Notes: generated by a model from the letters alone, not told the origin. A stretch of DNA of 64,000 bases from Synechococcus sp. MW101C3 (GCF_002252635.1 NZ_NQKX01000007.1:62001-126000), one strand, 5' to 3'. Counted from the stretch's first letter, positions 1 to 7,902 are shown. A program made the numbers and translations.

Positions 1-126
1 CCAGGGACGCTTGAACCCCGTTCGCTCCGGCCTTCAGGTTGTCTAAAGGAGTTCAGGCCGCTACTGTCGGCGCGACCCGGGGGGTGGCGGCTTCTCCACC
101 GGGTTTTGTCCAATGGGTGAATTTGC

Positions 127-1209
127 ATGAAGCCTTCGCAACTGATCCTGCCTCTGATGGGAGCCCTCCCGGTTCTCTCTCTGGTGGCTGCTGCGGCCAT
201 CCCTGGCATCGCCGACTCCCGCTCCAGCGGGGTTGATGAGCTGTCTGCCGGCTTCGGGGATGCTCTGGGGCTGACGGCCGAACCCAAAGCGGTCCAGCAG
301 CTCGCCTCGCTCCCCAAGGCCAGCGACAGGGTGTGGATCCAGGTGCGCGCAGAGGTCACCCTGGATGAGCTCGCTCAGCAGCTGCGCATCCAGGAAACGC
401 CCCTGGCCCGCATGAATGATGTGACCGAAGACCACAGGTTCAGCCAGGGCGACTGGCTGGTGATCCCTGGACGTGACACCAACCGGGCCCGCAGCGTGGC
501 CGCCCTCGATCCCGAGCAGATCCGGCGCTCCGCCCCGCTCTCCGAGCTGCCACCCCTGGAATCCACCGGAGTGGTGCGCTTCGGCGACAGCCTGATGAAG
601 CTCGCCAAGCGCTACAACCTCACGATTCAGGAGCTGCTGCGGCTGAACCCCGGCCTAGAGGCCGCCCGGCTCGTGGCCGGTACCCAGGTGCGGCTGGCCC
701 GTTCCGCCCCCGGCCGCACCCGGATGGTGCTCGGGCTCAATCCCGTGGGCAGCGGCGGGCTCAGCTGGCCGGATCTCCCCTCCTTCGGTGGCCGTCCAGA
801 GGTGGAGCAAGGCCCCACCCAGGGCGACGCCACCTGGATCTGGCCCACCAGAGGGGTGTTCAGCTCCGGCTTCGGCTGGCGCTGGGGGCGCATGCACAAA
901 GGCGTCGACATCGCCAACAACGTCGGCACGCCGATCGTGGCCGCCCGATCCGGCCAGGTGGTCTTTGCCGGCTGGCATGACGGGGGCTACGGCTACCTGG
1001 TGGAGATCCAGCACAGCGACGGCAGCAAGTCGCTCTACGCCCACAACAGCCGCCTGATGGTGAGAGTCGGCCAGATGGTGGGCCAGGGAACCGTGATCAG
1101 CTCGATGGGCAGCACCGGACGCAGCACCGGGCCTCACCTCCACTTCGAGATCCATCCCCCCGGCCGTGGTGCCGTGAATCCCCTGGAGTTCCTCCCCGGC
1201 CGCGCCTGA
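127..1209 (+). CDS. LysM / M23 family murein endopeptidase-like protein
   Basis: This 360-residue exported protein probably cuts or binds peptidoglycan cross-links in the periplasm, or activates amidases. An N-terminal hydrophobic signal segment covers about residues 1-25. Two LysM-like segments follow (about 65-115 and 145-190, the second with a NLTIQELLRLNPGL-type repeat). The C-terminal M23 LytM domain has the zinc ligands H257 and D261 in HKGVD and the catalytic HLH at 337-339, so the domain appears intact. The ATG at 127 is chosen because the signal peptide starts there. It is followed by tRNA-Met. M23/LysM architecture is common in cyanobacterial cell-division and envelope proteins (NlpD/EnvC-like). 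The exact cellular role is inferred. Confidence 0.9.
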   Translation: MKPSQLILPLMGALPVLSLVAAAAIPGIADSRSSGVDELSAGFGDALGLTAEPKAVQQLASLPKASDRVWIQVRAEVTLDELAQQLRIQETPLARMNDVTEDHRFSQGDWLVIPGRDTNRARSVAALDPEQIRRSAPLSELPPLESTGVVRFGDSLMKLAKRYNLTIQELLRLNPGLEAARLVAGTQVRLARSAPGRTRMVLGLNPVGSGGLSWPDLPSFGGRPEVEQGPTQGDATWIWPTRGVFSSGFGWRWGRMHKGVDIANNVGTPIVAARSGQVVFAGWHDGGYGYLVEIQHSDGSKSLYAHNSRLMVRVGQMVGQGTVISSMGSTGRSTGPHLHFEIHPPGRGAVNPLEFLPGRA

Positions 1210-1258
1210 GACGCGCCGCACGGGAGGCGTCGGGCCGTCGTTTAAGCTCTCCACACAA

Positions 1259-1332
1259 GGCTCGGTAGCTCAGCTGGTTAGAGCGTGGGATTCATAACCC
1301 CAAGGTCGGGAGTTCAAGTCTCCCCCGAGCCA
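1259..1332 (+). tRNA. tRNA-Met (anticodon CAT)
   Basis: This 74-nt cloverleaf has the acceptor stem GGCTCGG paired with CCGAGCC, a D arm AGCTCAGCTGGTTAGAGC, a CAT anticodon in loop TTCATAA, and a T arm GGGAG-TTCAAGT-CTCCC. The CCA end is not encoded. The paired first acceptor position argues against initiator tRNA. Elongator Met is favoured, but a lysidine-modified tRNA-Ile2(CAT) cannot be excluded by eye. Confidence 0.93.
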
Positions 1333-1384
1333 TTGCCCTGAAAATCGATACAACCCAGTGGTAGATCCAGTGGCACTTCAATTC

Positions 1385-1430
1385 TTTGACATTGATCGTT
1401 TGACATCCTTGTCACCTCAATGGGGTGACA
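1385..1430. repeat. TTTGACAT direct repeats and TGTCACC/GGTGACA inverted repeat
   Basis: Two copies of TTTGACAT (1385-1392 and 1399-1406) lie 14 bp apart. They are followed by a 7-bp inverted repeat, TGTCACC (1410-1416) and GGTGACA (1424-1430), with a 7-nt spacer. The block starts about 50 bp past the 3' end of tRNA-Met. Clustered TGACA/TGTCA boxes next to a tRNA resemble transposase-binding ends of Tn7-like elements, but no transposase gene is present, so this is only a resemblance. Confidence 0.5.
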
Positions 1431-1551
1431 CCTGACGTTGGCGAGACTTTGTTGGCGCCTGAAGCTGGCGAGTTCTGCTGAGCGCTCTGCGCGGCTCGGC
1501 CAATGACTCAATCCCGGCCCTGCGTGCCGGGGCGTACGAATCAGCCAGCAC

Positions 1552-1680
1552 TCAAGTTGGGTCCGCATGAAAACGGGGTGGGTCCCATCCGGGGTTGGTT
1601 CCATCCGCGGTGGATTGACTGTGGGGTGCGTTCAATCCGCGGGGGATCAATGTTGGATGGGTTCCATGCGGGGTGAACGT
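1552..1680. repeat. Degenerate GGGTYCCATSCGSGG repeat cluster
   Basis: About five imperfect copies of a 14-15 bp motif occur here, for example GGGTCCCATCCGGGG (about 1580), GGTTCCATCCGCGG (about 1597), GCGTTCAATCCGCGGGG (about 1628) and GGGTTCCATGCGGGG (about 1660). They are spaced irregularly. No convincing protein is encoded. Multiple short direct repeats like this are typical of ends of some insertion elements, but a decayed non-mobile repeat is equally possible. Confidence 0.5.
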
Positions 1681-1690
1681 GATCGTCTCT

Positions 1691-1770
1691 CTCGCTTCCT
1701 GAATCAACCTGCCGCTTTCTGACTCAGCGTCTCGCTTTCTGATTGAGGCTCTCGCTATCTGAGTCACCAT
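1691..1770. repeat. Four exact-period 20-bp tandem repeats
   Basis: Four consecutive units of exactly 20 bp begin at 1691, 1711, 1731 and 1751. Each follows the pattern CTCGCTTTCTGA followed by a variable TCA/GAG-containing octamer, with first halves CTCGCTTCCTG, GCCGCTTTCTG, CTCGCTTTCTG and CTCGCTATCTG. The array lies just downstream (on the minus strand) of the small gene ending at 1790. Function is unknown. Confidence 0.75.
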
Positions 1771-1789
1771 CGCGCATCGCCGCGTGATC

Positions 1790-2068
1790 TCAGCGCATTT
1801 CGATGGCGTTCAGGCGCTCACGAAAGCTGGGGGCGGAATTGGCTGAAGCGGCTCCGTAATCCGAGGTGGTGTTCGCAGCCTCGCTGGCGCCACCACGGGC
1901 ACCGGAGCGCCTTGAGGAGGATGAGGAACCACGGCCACGGCGTGCCGGGCTGCCATCGGCCTGGGGACGCTGAATCGGGTGGGAGACGATTTCGCTGCGC
2001 AGCTGGCTGAGCAGACGGAAATGCCCGGTGGCGTTGTACTTGCGAAGCAGGACGGGATCCCAGGACAT
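1790..2068 (-). CDS. Small conserved picocyanobacterial protein, function unknown
   Basis: A 92-residue protein starts with MSWDPVLLRKYNATGHFRL and ends with SFRERLNAIEMR. I recognise this head-and-tail arrangement from picocyanobacterial hypothetical proteins: a conserved N-terminal helix-rich part, a Ser/Arg/Gly-rich low-complexity middle (about 45-75), and a conserved C-terminal SFRERLNAI motif. The ATG at 2068 is preferred over an upstream in-frame start because upstream residues do not look conserved. No catalytic motif is visible. The basic Ser/Arg linker could bind nucleic acid, but that is only a guess. Confidence 0.75.
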   Translation of the reverse strand: MSWDPVLLRKYNATGHFRLLSQLRSEIVSHPIQRPQADGSPARRGRGSSSSSRRSGARGGASEAANTTSDYGAASANSAPSFRERLNAIEMR

Positions 2069-2475
2069 CAGGGCAGGCAAAAGAAAAGGACCACCGAAAC
2101 CGGGTGCGCTCCAGGCTGGCGTTCGGTGCTGCGGACAGGAGCTGACGAAGCCGCCTGCCACCTCACCTGCTTACCGCGCCAACGACCCCATTCAGGCATG
2201 CAGCCAGTGTTTTATGACAAAAGTTCTTGACCCGCTGCGCTTGGCCGGCAAGGGCTGCCCTGATCCGTCTGGCTGAGGCCCCTGCTGATCGGCTGCGAGC
2301 GCCGCTGATCCGCGCCACGGCCGCTGCACACAGACAGCGCTGGATACAGTGATAGAGACGGCAGGAACACCGCGGCACACCTCCTTTCGCAGCTGCAATC
2401 TCCGGCTTCCGGCGTGATGCTGTCGCCGGCGGCCATAGCCTCCCCAACCTTCCCGTCCCTGAGCATCTCTCCGCC
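2069..2475. other. Intergenic region between small conserved gene and peroxiredoxin
   Basis: Some 400 bp without a convincing gene. It must hold the divergent promoters of the small minus-strand gene and of the peroxiredoxin. A GGATACAGT sequence near 2342 could be a -10 element for the peroxiredoxin, but I see no matching -35 and do not assign it. No terminator or strong repeat seen. Confidence 0.4.
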
Positions 2476-3078
2476 ATGACGATCAACGCCTCCCTGCGCG
2501 TGGGTCAGCAGGCGCCCGACTTCACCGCCACCGCCGTGGTGGACCAGGACTTCAGCGAAATCCAGTTGTCGCAGTACCGCGGCCGGTATGTGGTGCTGTT
2601 TTTCTATCCGCTCGATTTCACCTTCGTCTGCCCCACGGAGGTGACAGCCTTCAGCGATCGGCACGCAGAGTTCGCCGCACTTGGCGCTGAAGTGCTGGGC
2701 GTCTCAGTCGACAGCCAGTACAGCCACCTGGCCTGGATCCAGACCTCGCGCCAGGACGGTGGTGTCGGCGAAATCGCCTATCCGCTGGTGGCCGATCTCA
2801 GGAAGGAGATCGCCCGCGCCTACGGCGTGCTCGACGAGGAGGTCGGTGTGGCGCTGCGGGGCCTGTTCCTGATCGATCCGGACGGTATCGTGCAGCACGC
2901 CACAATCAACAATCTCTCGGTGGGCCGCAGCGTGGAGGAAACCCTGCGCGTGCTCAAGGCCTTCCAGCACGTGCAGGGGCACCCTGGCGAGGTGTGCCCC
3001 GCCAACTGGATGCCGGGCGCTGCGACCATGAAGCCCGACCCAGTCGGCAGCAAGGAGTACTTCACCGCCCACGGCTGA
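2476..3078 (+). CDS. Typical 2-Cys peroxiredoxin
   Basis: A 200-residue thiol peroxidase of the AhpC/Prx1 group reduces H2O2 and organic peroxides in the cytosol using thioredoxin. The peroxidatic cysteine is C52 in the FVCPTE motif and the resolving cysteine is C174 in EVCPANW. R128 and the PLDFTF segment complete the active site. A GGVG segment (about 95-98) and a C-terminal YF are present; in this family GGLG plus YF mark peroxide-sensitive enzymes, so over-oxidation is likely. Length is normal for the family. It converges with purQ across a 26-bp gap. Confidence 0.95.
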   Translation: MTINASLRVGQQAPDFTATAVVDQDFSEIQLSQYRGRYVVLFFYPLDFTFVCPTEVTAFSDRHAEFAALGAEVLGVSVDSQYSHLAWIQTSRQDGGVGEIAYPLVADLRKEIARAYGVLDEEVGVALRGLFLIDPDGIVQHATINNLSVGRSVEETLRVLKAFQHVQGHPGEVCPANWMPGAATMKPDPVGSKEYFTAHG

Positions 3079-3104
3079 GCTACCCCCTGCCACTGCCTTG
3101 GCGG

Positions 3105-3758
3105 TCAGCCCAGCAGCGAGGCCAGCAGGCGGGTGCCGTCGGTGCCGCCGGTGATCGGGTCGCAGGCCCGCTCCGGGTGGGGCATCAGACCCAGCACGTT
3201 GCCTTGGGCGTTGCAGAGGCCGGCGACATTCCCCACCGAACCGTTGGGGTTGGCGGCGTAACGCAGCACCACCCGGCCTTCCCCCTCCAGCTCCGCCAGC
3301 GTGTCAGCGTCGGCCTGGAAGCACCCTTCGCCGTGGGCGATCGGCAGGCTGATCTGCTCACCTTCGCTGTAGTGGCGCAGCCACTGGGAGGCGCCCGGGT
3401 GCACCGTGAGCGGAGCTGCTTCACAGAGAAAGTGCAGCTGGCGGTTGCGCGTGAGCGCTCCGGGCAGCAGGCCCATTTCTGTGAGCACCTGGAAGCCGTT
3501 GCAGATGCCCAGCACCGGGCCGCCACGGGCCGCGAAGCTGGCCACTTCGCTCAACAGCGGCGAGACATGGGCAATGGCGCCGCAACGGAGATAGTCGCCA
3601 TAGCTGAACCCGCCGGGCAGCACCACCGCATCGATGCCCTCCAGGCTCGACTCCTCGTGCCAGAGGAAGCGGGTGGGAATGCCGAGGCATCCTTCCGCCG
3701 CCCAGCGCACATCCCGATCGCAGTTCGAACCGGGAAACACCACCACTCCGATCGTCAT
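3105..3758 (-). CDS. purQ: Phosphoribosylformylglycinamidine synthase, glutaminase subunit PurQ
   Basis: A 217-residue class I glutamine amidotransferase supplies ammonia to PurL in the fourth step of purine synthesis (FGAR to FGAM). It begins [16 protein letters not shown], carries the nucleophile elbow GICNGFQVL and ends with the MPHPER motif holding the catalytic His and Glu. The ATG at 3758 overlaps the purS stop by 4 bp (ATGA), so translational coupling is likely and an upstream in-frame ATG is rejected. PurS, PurQ and a separately encoded small PurL form the complex; purL is not in this window. Confidence 0.96.
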   Translation of the reverse strand: MTIGVVVFPGSNCDRDVRWAAEGCLGIPTRFLWHEESSLEGIDAVVLPGGFSYGDYLRCGAIAHVSPLLSEVASFAARGGPVLGICNGFQVLTEMGLLPGALTRNRQLHFLCEAAPLTVHPGASQWLRHYSEGEQISLPIAHGEGCFQADADTLAELEGEGRVVLRYAANPNGSVGNVAGLCNAQGNVLGLMPHPERACDPITGGTDGTRLLASLLG

Positions 3759-4027
3759 GACCCGGCGCCCTCCACGGGCTTGAGCTGCTCGAGGCACCAG
3801 TTCTCGATCACCGGATTGGCCAGCAGGCGATCGCTGAGCCGCTCGATCGTGCTGCGCGCGGCGTCGAGATCCGGCGCATCGAGTTCCACCTCCATCGCCT
3901 TGCCAATGCGCAGACGCGTGATGCCATCGACGCCGAGCCGCTGGGCGGCGGCTCTGGTGGCTTCTCCTGCCGGATCGAGAACCGATGGTCTCAGGGAGAC
4001 CAGCACACGGGCTTGAAAGCGGGGCAC
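3755..4027 (-). CDS. purS: Phosphoribosylformylglycinamidine synthase subunit PurS
   Basis: A 90-residue PurS protein is the small structural subunit that bridges PurQ and PurL in the FGAM synthase complex. It shows the typical [16 protein letters not shown] start, the central [13 protein letters not shown] segment and the conserved C-terminal [10 protein letters not shown]. Length matches the family (about 80-90). It is the first gene of a purS-purQ pair with a 4-bp overlap. Confidence 0.95.
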   Translation of the reverse strand: MPRFQARVLVSLRPSVLDPAGEATRAAAQRLGVDGITRLRIGKAMEVELDAPDLDAARSTIERLSDRLLANPVIENWCLEQLKPVEGAGS

Positions 4028-4121
4028 CGGCAGGGATGTCGTTTGTTAAATCTTGGCAGCTTGCCTCCCCCTCGGGACCAGCGCCGAAGCATGGTCAAAA
4101 CAGAGGTGGGCGTTGGAAGCG

Positions 4122-4493
4122 ATGCAAGCGACAGGCGCCAGCCAACCCTGCCTGGGAGCCCGGCTGGCCCGGGCGGGGATGGTGGCAGTGTTGATCGCGA
4201 TGGCAGGTACCGCTCTGCTTGCTCCGGCCCTGGCACAGGTGCAGCGGGTGCCCCTGCGCTGCCGGCTGGCCGATGGCCCCTGGCTTCCCTGCGTGATGTC
4301 GGTGGAAGCGGTGGGTGAGCGCTGGAGGTTGCGCTTCGACAACACACAGCTGAGCTTCCGCCACGACGGCAAGGGCGTGGTGGAGATGCAGCGACCAGCC
4401 GGCAGCTGGGAGACGGTGAAGGCCCGCTGGAGCGAGGATCAGGCCCTCTGCTGGGACGGCATCTGTGCCCAGGGGGACATCCCCCTGGACTGA
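4122..4493 (+). CDS. Exported small conserved cyanobacterial protein, function unknown
   Basis: About 123 residues with an N-terminal hydrophobic segment (MVAVLIAMAGTALLAPALA) that looks like a signal peptide. A compact domain follows with C-x-L-x-D-G-PW and WRLRFDNTQLSFRHDGKGVVEM segments and two late cysteines around LCWDGIC. This pattern resembles unnamed picocyanobacterial secreted proteins. Start is uncertain: ATG 4122 is listed, while ATG 4179 would place the signal peptide at the very N-terminus and may be better. It is divergent from purS with about 90 bp between. Confidence 0.6.
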   Translation: MQATGASQPCLGARLARAGMVAVLIAMAGTALLAPALAQVQRVPLRCRLADGPWLPCVMSVEAVGERWRLRFDNTQLSFRHDGKGVVEMQRPAGSWETVKARWSEDQALCWDGICAQGDIPLD

Positions 4494-4509
4494 ACCGACC
4501 ATCGGATTT

Positions 4510-4613
4510 GGTCGGCTGGAAGATTGGGTCGGCTGGAAGTGGATGGCACACCTGGGAAGGCTGTGAATGGATCACAGACAAGCCGCCATCAAATGGATCG
4601 CAGGCAGGCCGCC
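4510..4613. repeat. Two pairs of short direct repeats
   Basis: GGTCGGCTGGAAG occurs at 4510-4522 and again at 4527-4539 (17-bp period). ATGGATCACAGACAAGCCGCC at 4567-4587 is repeated with three changes at 4593-4613 (26-bp period). Both pairs fill the gap between two convergent genes. No function assigned. Confidence 0.65.
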
Positions 4614-4634
4614 TGAGCTTGGGTGCGAGCCTGC

Positions 4635-5804
4635 TCAGACCCGGCTGGCGCTGACCTGCCTGCGTCGGGTGCCTTCGATCGCCTGCAGCAGCAAGCTGCG
4701 CTCGACACGCAGCCCGAGCGCCACCAGCTCAAGCCGACCCTCGTGGGGGCTGCCAGGGGAGCCAATCTCCCTGGGTGCGGGGGCTATCGGGCCTGCGGGG
4801 GCTGCCCTCTGTGCGTCGTGGTCCTCGTACCAGCAATCGAGCCGCGGACCAACCGCCTGGATCTGCAGAGGCCGTCGTTTGCCGGGCTGAATCAGCCAGC
4901 CCTTGAGGCGCAGCAGGGCCTGGTGCTGGATCTGCTCCAGGAGCGTGACTTCAAGGGCCTCACGATCGAAGGAGCCAGCGAGCTGAATCGCCACCGATTG
5001 CATGGGCACGTGGGTGTGGTCGTGATGCTCGTGGTCGTGATGACCGTGATCGTGATCGTGGTCGTGGGAGGCCTCGCCATGGGGGCCAGGAGCCGGCGCG
5101 ACGGCTGGGCGATCCAGGCCCAGCAGCAGCTCGGGCGGCACCTGACCGCGCTGCATTGGCAACACCTGGGCGCCGGGGCGGCAGGAGGCCTGAAGGCGCC
5201 CGCGCACCCGGTCCAGCTCTGCAGGCGTGAGGCGGTCGCCGCGGCTCACCAGCACCAGATCAGCCGCCCGCAACTGGTCCTCGAACAACTCCTCCAGGTC
5301 GGAGAGGTGATCAAGGCTGGGGTCGGCGGCCCGCTGCCGCTGAAGCGCGGCGGGGTCGGCCACCACACTGCCGCCGGCCAGCGCTTCACCATCCACCACC
5401 GTCACCACGCCGTTGACGCGGGTGCGGGTGCGGATGTCGGGCCACTGGAAGGCCTGCACCAGGGGCTCGGGCAGCGCCAGGCCGCTGGTTTCCACCACGA
5501 TGCCGTCGAGGCGGTCGGCGGACGCCAGCAGCTTCTGCATCGTCGGCAGAAAATCGTCCTGGACGGTGCAGCAGAGGCAGCCATTGGCGAGCTCCACCAG
5601 CCGGCCATCGAGCTCCTCCTCCGGGCAGAAGCCGCAGCTGCGCAGCAGGTCACCGTCGATGCCGACTTCGCCGAATTCATTCACCAGCACCGCCAGGCGC
5701 AGACCGCTGGTGGTGAGCAGATGGCGCAACAAGGTGGTTTTGCCCGCGCCGAGAAAGCCCGTCACCACCGTGACAGGCAGACGCCTTTGCATGGAGGCTG
5801 TCAT
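4635..5804 (-). CDS. CobW-family GTP-dependent metal chaperone (COG0523)
   Basis: A 389-residue G3E GTPase. A Walker A GFLGAGKTT stands at about 14-22, the metal-binding CLCC motif in NGCLCCTVQDD, and the SRGD-type nucleotide specificity motif further on. A histidine/aspartate-rich stretch of repeated HDHDH (about 240-262) can bind divalent metal. A C-terminal CobW domain follows. It lies 1 bp behind hupE and both sit below a cobalamin riboswitch, so cobalt delivery for B12 synthesis is the best guess. Zinc or nickel chaperoning remain possible because family substrate cannot be read from sequence. Confidence 0.9.
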   Translation of the reverse strand: MTASMQRRLPVTVVTGFLGAGKTTLLRHLLTTSGLRLAVLVNEFGEVGIDGDLLRSCGFCPEEELDGRLVELANGCLCCTVQDDFLPTMQKLLASADRLDGIVVETSGLALPEPLVQAFQWPDIRTRTRVNGVVTVVDGEALAGGSVVADPAALQRQRAADPSLDHLSDLEELFEDQLRAADLVLVSRGDRLTPAELDRVRGRLQASCRPGAQVLPMQRGQVPPELLLGLDRPAVAPAPGPHGEASHDHDHDHGHHDHEHHDHTHVPMQSVAIQLAGSFDREALEVTLLEQIQHQALLRLKGWLIQPGKRRPLQIQAVGPRLDCWYEDHDAQRAAPAGPIAPAPREIGSPGSPHEGRLELVALGLRVERSLLLQAIEGTRRRQVSASRV

Positions 5805-5805
5805 C

Positions 5806-6477
5806 TCAGGGCACCAACGCGGACCAGGCGAACGTGGAGCCGACGCCGATCAGCACGCCGGCCGCCAGCATCAACCGCGCCGGAGCGAGGCCCGCGCGCC
5901 AGCGCTGCACCAACGTGAGCGCCAGCCACAGCAGGGCGCCCTGGCTGATCAGCAGGCCCAGCAGGTACCAAACGACGGAGGCCGCCTGCCAGCCACTCAC
6001 GGCATCACTGAGCACATAGCCGTGCAGGGCGAAAGCGGGCAGCAGGGTCCAGACAGGCAACCGTTGGATCACCACCAGCCCCACCACCACCAGCGACAAC
6101 GCCACCAGCGCTTCGGCGCCAGGCAGGGCGGGCAGCATCAGGCCAAGGCCGGTGGCCGTAAGCCCCACGGCCAGCAGAGCGAGCACCCAGCGCAGGCGCT
6201 GCACCAGGCCCACCAGGCCGAGCGCCAGCAGAAACAGCAGGTGATCCGGACCCAGCAGCGGATGACCGATGCCGCTGAGCAGACCCGCCAGCGGGCCCTC
6301 CTTCAGGGCGAAGGTTTCCATCAGGTGGTGGGCAGCTGCGGGGGTGGCCAGCAGTGGCACCAGCAGCAGCGGCACGACCAGGAGTGGCGCGAGCTGCAGG
6401 GCGCCAGACAACAGCAGAGGGCTGGCTGGCTGGGCCGCACGACGGCCTGGGCCAGCAGCCCGGGGTTGAAGAAACAT
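5806..6477 (-). CDS. HupE/UreJ family metal permease, probable cobalt importer
   Basis: About 223 residues with a signal-like N-terminus, a conserved HHLMETF segment after the ATPAAA cleavage region, and about six membrane helices. The family signature is present as HPLLGPDHLLFLLA, whose His and Asp bind metal in HupE/UreJ nickel/cobalt permeases. The ATG at 6477 is chosen because it starts a signal peptide and lies just below the riboswitch. Further upstream in-frame codons would run through the riboswitch. Regulation by B12 argues for cobalt rather than nickel. Confidence 0.88.
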   Translation of the reverse strand: MFLQPRAAGPGRRAAQPASPLLLSGALQLAPLLVVPLLLVPLLATPAAAHHLMETFALKEGPLAGLLSGIGHPLLGPDHLLFLLALGLVGLVQRLRWVLALLAVGLTATGLGLMLPALPGAEALVALSLVVVGLVVIQRLPVWTLLPAFALHGYVLSDAVSGWQAASVVWYLLGLLISQGALLWLALTLVQRWRAGLAPARLMLAAGVLIGVGSTFAWSALVP

Positions 6478-6504
6478 GGCTCGACCGGTCCTCGCCGGAA
6501 CTGG

Positions 6505-6650
6505 ATGGGTTGAAACGCCGGCGGGTGTTCTGACTGGCCCTGCCACGAGGACTCGCGGAACAGGCTTCACAGTTGCGGGACAGCGCCGGAATTGCACCGG
6601 ACTTTCCCCCTTGCCTCCAAGGGATGGATCCCCTGGAACCGGCGAGCCAA
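6505..6650 (-). promoter_or_regulatory. Cobalamin riboswitch upstream of hupE-cobW
   Basis: Read on the minus strand, the leader contains a GGGGGAAAGTCCGGTGC segment, GTCCGGTGCAATTCCGGC (6585-6602), the invariant CCGCAACTGTGAAG (6565-6578), a GAGTC and a GCCAGTC segment, and a closing GCCGGCG arm. These are the hallmark blocks of the adenosyl/aquo-cobalamin riboswitch core. It ends about 30 nt above the hupE start, so control of translation or transcription of hupE-cobW by B12 is expected. Boundaries are approximate. Confidence 0.92.
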
Positions 6651-6651
6651 T

Positions 6652-7182
6652 CTACCGGCAGCCGAGGCTTTCAACCGTGCTGACGCCGGTGCGGGGATTG
6701 ACGCCTGCGGCCCTGGCGCAGAGTGCTTTCTGCTGGGTCAGATCGAGCACGGCGTCGCTGAAATCGGCCCCCTCTATCGTGGCCCCGGTGAAGCGGCTCT
6801 GCATGAGCATGGCGTTGCGGAGCACCGCACCGCTGAGGTCGGCGTTGTCGAAGCGGGTGGCGAAGGCCACGGCGTCTTCGAGGTCGGCGCCGCTGAGATT
6901 GCTGCCCTGCAGATCGCTGGAATTGAACACGGCACCGCGCAGGTTGGTGTCACTGAGGTCGAAGCCCTGCATCGACGCCTTCAGAAACTCCTGCTGCTGC
7001 AGGTTGCGGCCATGCATAGCGGGCTGCAGATCCTTCAGCGCCCGCTGGCCGCGCAGCTCCGGTGCCGTGATCGCCAGGGCCGGCGCCAGGGGGCCCACCA
7101 GACCCAGCCAGGCGACCGTGACCACCAGCAGGGCAAGCAGGGAGCTGAGCCAACCGGGGCGAGTGAAGGGGGGCAAGAACAC
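6652..7182 (-). CDS. Exported pentapeptide-repeat protein
   Basis: A 176-residue protein with an N-terminal signal/anchor helix (about 10-38, ending PLAPALA) and about 14 pentapeptide A(D/N)LXX-type repeats from about residue 60 to 150 (for example SDTNLRGAVF, ADLEDAVAF, ADLSGAVLRN). These form a right-handed quadrilateral beta helix. Such thylakoid-lumen or periplasmic proteins are frequent in cyanobacteria and mostly of unknown role. It starts with GTG. It ends only a few bases before the 5' side of the cobalamin riboswitch, so the riboswitch transcript either reads through from this gene or starts within it. Confidence 0.85.
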   Translation of the reverse strand: MFLPPFTRPGWLSSLLALLVVTVAWLGLVGPLAPALAITAPELRGQRALKDLQPAMHGRNLQQQEFLKASMQGFDLSDTNLRGAVFNSSDLQGSNLSGADLEDAVAFATRFDNADLSGAVLRNAMLMQSRFTGATIEGADFSDAVLDLTQQKALCARAAGVNPRTGVSTVESLGCR

Positions 7183-7233
7183 ACGTACCGTGGGCCCTCA
7201 AGTTATGGCAGCCACGGCCGCGGCGCGATCGAC

Positions 7234-7902
7234 ATGAGCATGTCCCTGCGGGTGGTGGTGCCGCCCCATCCCCTGATCGGTCACTGGTTGACCCTGCTGC
7301 GTGACCAGGACACGCCCCCCTCTCTGTTCGGCACCGCCATGGCCGAGCTGGGCCGCTGGCTCACCTATGAAGCCGTGCGCGACTGGCTACCCCATCAGCG
7401 GGTGACGGTGCAGACACCGCTGGCCAGCACCGAAGGCAGCGTGGTGGACGGCAGCGTGCCCCTGCTGGCGGTGCCGATCCTGCGGGCGGGCCTGGGGCTG
7501 TGGCAGGGGGCCCAGGCCGTGCTGCCCACGGCCCGGGTCGCCCACGTCGGCCTGCGCCGCAATGAAGCTGATGCAAGGGCCTCCTGGTACTACGACGCGC
7601 TGCCCGAAACAATCGGCCCCCAGGTGGGGGTGCTGGTGTTCGATCCGATGGTGGCCACCGCCGGCAGCCTGGTGCAGGTGCTGGAACGGCTCGAGAGCAA
7701 AGGGGTGAGCGGTGACCGGCTGCGGGTGATCACGGCCCTGGCGGCCCGGCCCGGGCTCAACACCCTGGGGCAGCGCTTCCCCCACCTCACCCTCTACACC
7801 GCCTGCATCGACGCTGAGCTGGATGCCGACTTCCGCATCGTCCCGGGCCTCGGCGATGCCGGTGATCGTTTGTTCGGCACCCCGGCGGCGGCCATTCCCT
7901 GA
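7234..7902 (+). CDS. upp: Uracil phosphoribosyltransferase
   Basis: A 222-residue salvage enzyme making UMP from uracil and PRPP. Family motifs are PILRAGLGLW, the PRPP-binding loop VFDPMVATAGS (usual form DPMLATGGS), and the uracil-binding C-terminus IVPGLGDAGDRLFGT. The G-to-A change in the PRPP loop is mild and I expect activity. ATG 7234 is chosen over a much longer upstream in-frame extension because the family starts with this RVVVPPHPLI segment. A second ATG at 7240 is possible. It is divergent from the pentapeptide gene with about 50 bp between. Confidence 0.94.
   Translation: MSMSLRVVVPPHPLIGHWLTLLRDQDTPPSLFGTAMAELGRWLTYEAVRDWLPHQRVTVQTPLASTEGSVVDGSVPLLAVPILRAGLGLWQGAQAVLPTARVAHVGLRRNEADARASWYYDALPETIGPQVGVLVFDPMVATAGSLVQVLERLESKGVSGDRLRVITALAARPGLNTLGQRFPHLTLYTACIDAELDADFRIVPGLGDAGDRLFGTPAAAIP

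Noticed and set aside
1314-1770. Small minus-strand frames over the repeats near tRNA-Met
   Set aside because: One runs into the tRNA gene; both consist mainly of translated repeats such as GTHP and GWDPP.
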